6,672 nt of DNA. Source: Candidatus Cloacimonadota bacterium (GTDB lineage: Bacteria > Cloacimonadota > Cloacimonadia > Cloacimonadales > Cloacimonadaceae). The notes under the pieces were generated by a model. The model did not search any database, was not told the DNA's origin, and saw nothing but the letters and a program-made list of their open reading frames with translations. This document shows positions 1 to 3,820 of the stretch, piece after piece. Position numbers and translations under genes: made by a program. The stretch spans positions 1 to 6,672 of the forward strand of contig JALNYD010000154.1 in the NCBI GenBank assembly GCA_023230025.1, read 5' to 3'. Position 1 is the stretch's first letter. Each line of letters begins with the position of its first letter.

Positions 1-1
1 C

Positions 2-136
2 GTCCTGTGTGAAAACCTGGAACCCGGGCTCTACCCAATGCACAAACAGGGAATCATGCTCTGCAGCGTAGGCGAATGCTATGAGCAATATCACTACAAA
101 CTGGTGGCTGGCATCATGCTGCAGGAATCAGATTGA
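2..136 (+). CDS. 3' end of an unidentified gene, cut by the left window edge
   Basis: A plus-strand frame is open from the window edge to a TGA at 134-136 and encodes the last 44 residues of a protein. It is the only frame of the six that stays open across this stretch; the others all meet stops. The peptide has a LEPGLYPM segment and ends in GIMLQESD. Three cysteines are present (residues 3, 21 and 26 of the visible part), with no recognisable spacing. I do not recognise the family. The gene converges on the ATPase gene, and only 39 nt separate the two stop codons, which is normal for neighbouring real genes. That spacing and the open frame are the whole case for it. It could still be a chance open frame. 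Confidence 0.45.
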   Translation, partial: VLCENLEPGLYPMHKQGIMLCSVGECYEQYHYKLVAGIMLQESD

Positions 137-175
137 GCTGGTGGTCTGCTACCCCGGTCTCCACCATCTGTAGAA

Positions 176-1348
176 TCAGGAGTTGCCATCCTCCAGCTCG
201 GTTAGTTCAGCCTGTAGCGATCTCCAGCTCACATTGCGATAATGATGATCCGTCCAGTTCTGTTCCCCGGCATAAATCAGATACGCCTTCCCGGAAGCGG
301 TATCGAACTGGCAGAACTTATCCAGGTTACTGTATGCCGATCTATTGATGATTCCAGCGGATTTGATCTCCAGAGGGTACTGTCTGCCAGCTTTATCGAT
401 AATGATATCCACTTCCGTTCCCCGCGGTTCCCGATAATAGGTAAGAGGTGGAACCTGGCCACGGTTCAGATAAAACTTCATCACTTCCGATACAATCATG
501 GTCTCAAAGAGGTTTCCCCGCAGAGGGTGAGAGATCAGATCTTTGGAATTGCGGATTTGTAACAATCGGCAAGCCAGACCGGTATCGTAGAAATACAGCT
601 TGGGACTCTTGATCAGTCGCTTGGATACATTCCCATGCCAGGGATTGAGCAAAAATATGATGTAGCTGGCCTGCAGAACACTCAGCCAGTTTGATACAGT
701 CTTTGCATCCACACCAGCATCGTTGGCCAGAGAGACCTTGTTTAGAATGCTCCCTGAACGTCCCGCGCAAAGTGAGATAAACCGGGTAAAGGCTTCCATG
801 CTCTGAACGTTTACCAGCAGACGAACGTCCCTTTGTAAATATGTTCTCAGGTAGGAATCGTAGTAGATGCCGGGATTCATCGCCCGGCTGACCAATCGGG
901 GATAAAAGCCCCGATAGATCGCTTCATCCAGATTTACCGGCTCTGGATAGGCTTCAGCTATGCTAAAAGGAAGCAGCTCAAAGATCGCCGCTCTACCGGC
1001 CAGAGATTGAGAGACATCTTTCATCATGGTAAACTGATTGGATCCGGTGAGAACAAACTGCATATCCATCTGCTGTTCGTCCGAGACCTGTTTGATATAT
1101 GAAAGTATCTGAGGCGCATACTGAAACTCGTCAACGATGTATTTTCCCCGGGGATCCGATATCAGAGCAGCAGGATCCTCCTGGGCCATTCTGCGGGTAA
1201 CCAGATTTTCCAAATCCAGATACTTATAATCCGGGAAAACCATTTTGGCAAGAGTGGTCTTACCAGATTGCCTTGGGCCTGTAGTAACAAGCACTGGAAA
1301 CCCTTTGCCCATAGCGGTTAAGCTGGACTGCATGTCTCGTGTAATCAT
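176..1348 (-). CDS. ATP-binding protein, AAA_14 / DUF4143 family
   Basis: A 390-residue P-loop ATPase of the widespread AAA_14 plus DUF4143 type. The Walker A motif is GPRQSGKT (24-31). Walker B is VDEFQYAP (72-79), the family's usual 'DE-Q-AP' form. A sensor-like LTGSNQF (100-106) and SLAGR (115-119) follow, then GFYPR (147-151), which corresponds to the family's GGYPR. A winged-helix-like stretch lies near 200-236 (ANDAGVDAKTVSNWL). The C-terminal half has F281-E282, EVD (312-314) and EIK (327-329), the layout of a PD-(D/E)XK-nuclease-like fold. Length is normal and nothing is broken. The ATG at 1346-1348 is supported by AGGAG six bases upstream. Cellular role is unknown for most members; they occur in many copies in some anaerobe genomes, and toxin-antitoxin or DNA-related roles have been suggested. 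The protein should be cytosolic, with no signal peptide or membrane helix. It is transcribed apart from the upstream operon. Confidence 0.93.
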   Translation of the reverse strand: MITRDMQSSLTAMGKGFPVLVTTGPRQSGKTTLAKMVFPDYKYLDLENLVTRRMAQEDPAALISDPRGKYIVDEFQYAPQILSYIKQVSDEQQMDMQFVLTGSNQFTMMKDVSQSLAGRAAIFELLPFSIAEAYPEPVNLDEAIYRGFYPRLVSRAMNPGIYYDSYLRTYLQRDVRLLVNVQSMEAFTRFISLCAGRSGSILNKVSLANDAGVDAKTVSNWLSVLQASYIIFLLNPWHGNVSKRLIKSPKLYFYDTGLACRLLQIRNSKDLISHPLRGNLFETMIVSEVMKFYLNRGQVPPLTYYREPRGTEVDIIIDKAGRQYPLEIKSAGIINRSAYSNLDKFCQFDTASGKAYLIYAGEQNWTDHHYRNVSWRSLQAELTELEDGNS

Positions 1349-1354
1349 AAGTAT

Positions 1355-1359
1355 CTCCT
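1355..1359 (-). promoter_or_regulatory. Ribosome binding site of the DUF4143 ATPase gene
   Basis: Read on the minus strand this is AGGAG, six nucleotides before the ATG at 1348. It fixes the start of the ATPase. Confidence 0.8.
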
Positions 1360-1365
1360 GCGTAT

Positions 1366-1386
1366 ATCTGGAATCTGATTCCTGAT
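1366..1386. promoter_or_regulatory. Near-perfect dyad before the ATPase gene (candidate operator or 5'-UTR hairpin)
   Basis: The core is a perfect inverted repeat, GGAATC-T-GATTCC (1370-1382). One mismatched pair (1369/1383) flanks it, and then ATC (1366-1368) pairs with GAT (1384-1386), so nine of ten positions are symmetrical about base 1376. A further GGAATC occurs at 1406-1411. The dyad sits 7 nt upstream of the Shine-Dalgarno sequence. It is shaped like the binding site of a dimeric repressor, but in RNA it could also fold into a hairpin. No regulator is visible in the window, so the function is inferred. Confidence 0.4.
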
Positions 1387-1461
1387 TTGCACGGTATTTA
1401 TACGCGGAATCGTGTCAAGGATTGTTTTGAGTCACTGCCCATTCTCCCGTTTGGCGGTTCT

Positions 1462-1489
1462 ATTATAAACCCTCACTTAAAACTTCAAA
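1462..1489 (-). promoter_or_regulatory. Candidate promoter for the ATPase gene
   Basis: On the minus strand there is a perfect TATAAT (1462-1467), with a weak TTTGAA (1484-1489) 16 nt upstream as a possible -35. Transcription from here would give a leader of roughly 105 nt containing the dyad at 1366-1386. A competing candidate lies closer to the gene: a perfect TTGACA (1413-1418) with TATAAA (1397-1402), but these are only 10 nt apart, too close for a normal sigma-70 promoter. I cannot choose between them with certainty, and the promoter preferences of this organism are unknown. Confidence 0.28.
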
Positions 1490-1508
1490 TTGCACTCACT
1501 CCGTTCCG

Positions 1509-1527
1509 TCGACACGAGACGTGTCGA
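1509..1527. repeat. Perfect inverted repeat, 8-bp arms
   Basis: TCGACACG (1509-1516) and CGTGTCGA (1520-1527) pair perfectly around AGA. There is no T-run on either side, so it does not look like an intrinsic terminator. Confidence 0.6.
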
Positions 1528-1616
1528 ATCCTATGACTTTCATGTACACTGACGTTCCGTTCAATCTCATGCAAAATGTAACAATCTTCATACATACAAC
1601 CGTGTCCCACACTCTT

Positions 1617-1636
1617 CGTAGCATCGGAATGCTACG
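1617..1636. repeat. Perfect inverted repeat, 8-bp arms
   Basis: CGTAGCAT (1617-1624) and ATGCTACG (1629-1636) pair perfectly around CGGA. No T-run follows on either strand. Together with the hairpin at 1509-1527 it is the most structured part of this non-coding stretch. Confidence 0.6.
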
Positions 1637-1703
1637 TTATGGACGTCCTTGACGGGACTCATGTCACACAAGCTCTGCAGCCATGTGCAACAGTCTTTTG
1701 GTT

Positions 1704-1742
1704 CAAAAGAAAACCGCTGATCTATTAATCAAAATCCGCGGT
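1704..1742 (-). terminator. Probable rho-independent terminator of the pseudokinase/FGE-like gene
   Basis: On the minus strand ACCGC, a G/A mismatch and GAT (1742 down to 1734) pair with ATC and GCGGT (1721 down to 1713) across a 12-nt loop. A pyrimidine run, TTTCTTTTG, continues directly from the stem. It begins 20 nt after the gene's TAG stop. The stem is modest and carries one mismatch. A second small repeat, TCTTTTG-GTT-CAAAAGA (1694-1710), overlaps the T-run. Confidence 0.55.
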
Positions 1743-1762
1743 CAAGATGTTTGCTTTTGTCT

Positions 1763-3784
1763 CTACTTGGTTCTAACCAGGCGGAAACCGACGTATTGAT
1801 ACTGGCGATTGGGATCACCTTTTTCACGATTCAGCAGATTCAGAGCTCTGCCTTCTCCGCTCATCACGCTGCCTCCGCGGATTGTTTTCTGGGTCCCGGT
1901 GGCTGGTCCGGTGGGATTCACAAAGGTGGGCAAAGCCCGCAGATAATTTGCATCATACCAATCCCAGACCCATTCGGACACGTTTCCACTCATGTCATAA
2001 AGACCCCAGTTATTGGCATTTTTACCGCCAGGAGTGCGGAGTTTCCCTGCGGAGTTTTCCCGATACCAGGCAACTTCTGTCGCATCATCAGATCCGCTGT
2101 AATGATAAAGTTCACCAGCTTTTGCAGCCAATTCCCACTCCGCTTCGGAGGGCAGGCGATAGCCGTTGGCACGCCAATCCACAGTAACCACGCGGGATGC
2201 TCCGATTCCCCTGATCTTATAGGCAGGTTCCAAGCCTTCAACTTCGCTGCGGCCATTGCAATAGATAGCGATATCAAACCAACTCACATTATCCACCGGC
2301 AAATTATCGCCCACAGTGGTCACTGCGGCTGGCTTCATTAAGCGATTCCATTCACCCTGAGTAACCTCATATTTGCTGATATAAAAGCCAGAAAGCGACA
2401 CGCTATTGGCAAGATTATCGCCCAAACGTCCAAATGCCAGGACTCCCGGCTCAATATACTTGAAGTTGCTTCCGGGTTTGGGAGCCTGAACAACGGGAGA
2501 CCGGGAAGTTGTAGAGCTTTGCGCCGGAGTATTTATGCGGCGAGGATCGGTGCTGATCTCGCTGGGTTTGTTTTTAAGTTCACCATAGGTAGTCTGTTGA
2601 GGGTCTGCAGATCTGGATAGATTCATGTCCCCGCTCACCTCCAGGCTATCTTCATCATCAGTGCCAAATTGGAAACCAGTGTAATGCAATTTATCACCCT
2701 TTGTTCCAAACAGCACAGTATATATATTGGTGGTAAAGAGCATCAAAATCAAGGCAATCACCACGATCACCAGAATCCAGAATCCCAATTCTATCCGTGC
2801 TTTGGGGACTGCTTCCTCAGTTATCGCATATGTATCATCGGCCACAGATTGTTCAAGCGTAGTACAGATTTCCGCCCCTTCCAGAGCTGGCAATTCTGCC
2901 AGAGCAGTCAGCAAGCCTTCCAGACTGGCATAGCGTTGAGTGATATTACGGTGCAGGCATTCTGCCAAAATCTTGTTCAAATCCATGCTCACGCCATTGA
3001 TATAAGTGAATTTGCTGGCGCGAAGCCGGGCTTCACTATAGATGCTTTTATACAAGGTGGCTTTAGATAGCACCTGGGCCACAATCATTGCCAGGATAAA
3101 CACATCTTCCCGTTCATCGCTTTCTTCATAGCCAATCGCACTGGAGAGGATCACCGGTTCTTCCTTGTCGTTGAGCATGATCCCGTTGAGAGTAAGAGTC
3201 ATCAGCGTCAGGCCATGTTTGCGAATCTGAACTGCTGTTTTAATCAGCATGGGCAGCAAACGCCTCACCAATTCTTCACTAAGGCGTTCGGGATTATACT
3301 TCTTGATCTCGGCGAGTGATACTCCGTGCACATATTCAATTGCCATATAAGCCGGAGAATGGGTTTGATTTACTTCTACCACCTTGGCTGTATGAGTATC
3401 TTTGAGTTTATTCAGGCGCGAGAGCCGCATTTGCAGACCAAAGAGGGTGCTCATATTGCTAAAGCTGGATTTATAGAATATCTTCAGGATGTATTCGTTG
3501 CCATCTTTGGCGGCGATGTATTTGATGCCCTCAGTATCTTTATTCATCATGCGCAAGATCTTGTAGCCGCGGAAATCCTCGCCTGGATCCAGAAGAGTAA
3601 AATTGGTGTTTACGATTTCCTGGTATTTCTCAAGATTAGGAATAATGGGAGTATCTTGTTTATCGTTTACCAGCTCTTCGGCTTTAGGCTTTGCTTCAGT
3701 CAGAACCTGTTTTTCGCCGCAGGCAGGACAGAACTTTGCCTGTTCTGGAATGGCTTTGCCGCAATTGAAACAATACTTAGCTAT
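1763..3784 (-). CDS. Membrane protein: zinc ribbon, pseudokinase, transmembrane helix, FGE-like (SUMF1) domain
   Basis: Read from an AUA at 3782-3784, the protein is 673 residues. A zinc ribbon comes first, with C5, C8, C19 and C22 (CFNCG and CPACG). A kinase-like domain follows at about 66-300. It keeps the beta-3 lysine (YILKIF, K101) and the helix-F and helix-I patterns. The HRD loop has become LMTLTL (194-199), DFG has become SSA (214-216), the glycine-rich loop is degenerate, and no helix-C glutamate is evident, so it should not phosphorylate. One hydrophobic helix (about 333-359) is followed by a Ser/Pro/Thr-rich linker to about 443. The C-terminus is an FGE-like domain: SKYEVTQGEW (470-479), YRLPSEAEWELAAKAG (542-557), GLYDMSGNVSEW (594-605), RGGS (636-639) and GFRLVR (666-671). 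The cysteine pair used by true FGE is Ser/Ala here (642, 647). I infer cytoplasmic N-terminal domains and an external C-terminus. The frame closes at a TAG five codons above the AUA, with no ATG, GTG or TTG until TTG at 3554-3556, which would remove the ribbon and cut into the kinase fold. It follows ileS by 36 nt. Function is unknown; sensing or scaffolding is likely. Confidence 0.85.
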   Translation of the reverse strand: MAKYCFNCGKAIPEQAKFCPACGEKQVLTEAKPKAEELVNDKQDTPIIPNLEKYQEIVNTNFTLLDPGEDFRGYKILRMMNKDTEGIKYIAAKDGNEYILKIFYKSSFSNMSTLFGLQMRLSRLNKLKDTHTAKVVEVNQTHSPAYMAIEYVHGVSLAEIKKYNPERLSEELVRRLLPMLIKTAVQIRKHGLTLMTLTLNGIMLNDKEEPVILSSAIGYEESDEREDVFILAMIVAQVLSKATLYKSIYSEARLRASKFTYINGVSMDLNKILAECLHRNITQRYASLEGLLTALAELPALEGAEICTTLEQSVADDTYAITEEAVPKARIELGFWILVIVVIALILMLFTTNIYTVLFGTKGDKLHYTGFQFGTDDEDSLEVSGDMNLSRSADPQQTTYGELKNKPSEISTDPRRINTPAQSSTTSRSPVVQAPKPGSNFKYIEPGVLAFGRLGDNLANSVSLSGFYISKYEVTQGEWNRLMKPAAVTTVGDNLPVDNVSWFDIAIYCNGRSEVEGLEPAYKIRGIGASRVVTVDWRANGYRLPSEAEWELAAKAGELYHYSGSDDATEVAWYRENSAGKLRTPGGKNANNWGLYDMSGNVSEWVWDWYDANYLRALPTFVNPTGPATGTQKTIRGGSVMSGEGRALNLLNREKGDPNRQYQYVGFRLVRTK

Positions 3785-3789
3785 GATAT

Positions 3790-3795
3790 CCTCCT
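3790..3795 (-). promoter_or_regulatory. Strong Shine-Dalgarno that points to an AUA start
   Basis: On the minus strand this is a perfect AGGAGG. The codon five nucleotides downstream is ATA (3782-3784), and the one before it is ATC, only two nucleotides away. No ATG, GTG or TTG lies near. The site lies between the ileS stop and the conserved zinc-ribbon reading frame, and it is the main reason for moving the start of the downstream gene upstream from TTG 3556. Confidence 0.75.
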
Positions 3796-3820
3796 CTGCC
3801 TACAGCCAGTCCTTGCGGGC

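Larger units (their letters stand above)
1490..1693. other. Hairpin-rich non-coding stretch
   Basis: I see no convincing gene, tRNA or rRNA here. Instead there are several short inverted repeats: 1509-1527 (8-bp stem, 3-nt loop), 1576-1595 (5-bp stem ATGTA/TACAT), 1602-1612 (GTGT-CCC-ACAC), 1617-1636 (8-bp stem, 4-nt loop), the 8-bp palindrome GGACGTCC at 1641-1648, and CGTC-CTT-GACG overlapping it at 1644-1654. The heptamer GTTCCGT occurs twice, at 1503-1509 and 1554-1560. The stretch lies downstream of the terminator of one minus-strand gene and upstream of the promoter candidates of the next, so neither transcript needs it. It could be a small structured RNA, a dispersed intergenic repeat unit, or the remnant of a mobile element. 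Confidence 0.45.

Noticed and set aside
139..166. TGGTGG/CCACCA inverted repeat between the two convergent genes as a shared terminator
   Set aside because: The stem is only 6 bp with a 16-nt loop, and there is no T-run on either strand.
1397..1418. TTGACA plus TATAAA as a standard promoter of the ATPase gene
   Set aside because: The hexamers are good but only 10 nt apart, too close for a normal sigma-70 promoter. Kept only as an alternative.
1349..1762. tRNA, CRISPR array or insertion-sequence ends in the non-coding stretch
   Set aside because: I found no cloverleaf or conserved T-loop, no regularly spaced repeats, no transposase remnant and no flanking target duplication.
1751..2341. Plus-strand open frame of 196 codons
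   Set aside because: It is antisense to the well-supported FGE-like domain, and its sequence follows from that domain's codons.
3554..3556. TTG as the start of the pseudokinase/FGE-like gene, giving 597 residues
   Set aside because: It removes the zinc ribbon and part of the first kinase-like strand and has no Shine-Dalgarno nearby, whereas the upstream frame is coding-like and preceded by AGGAGG.
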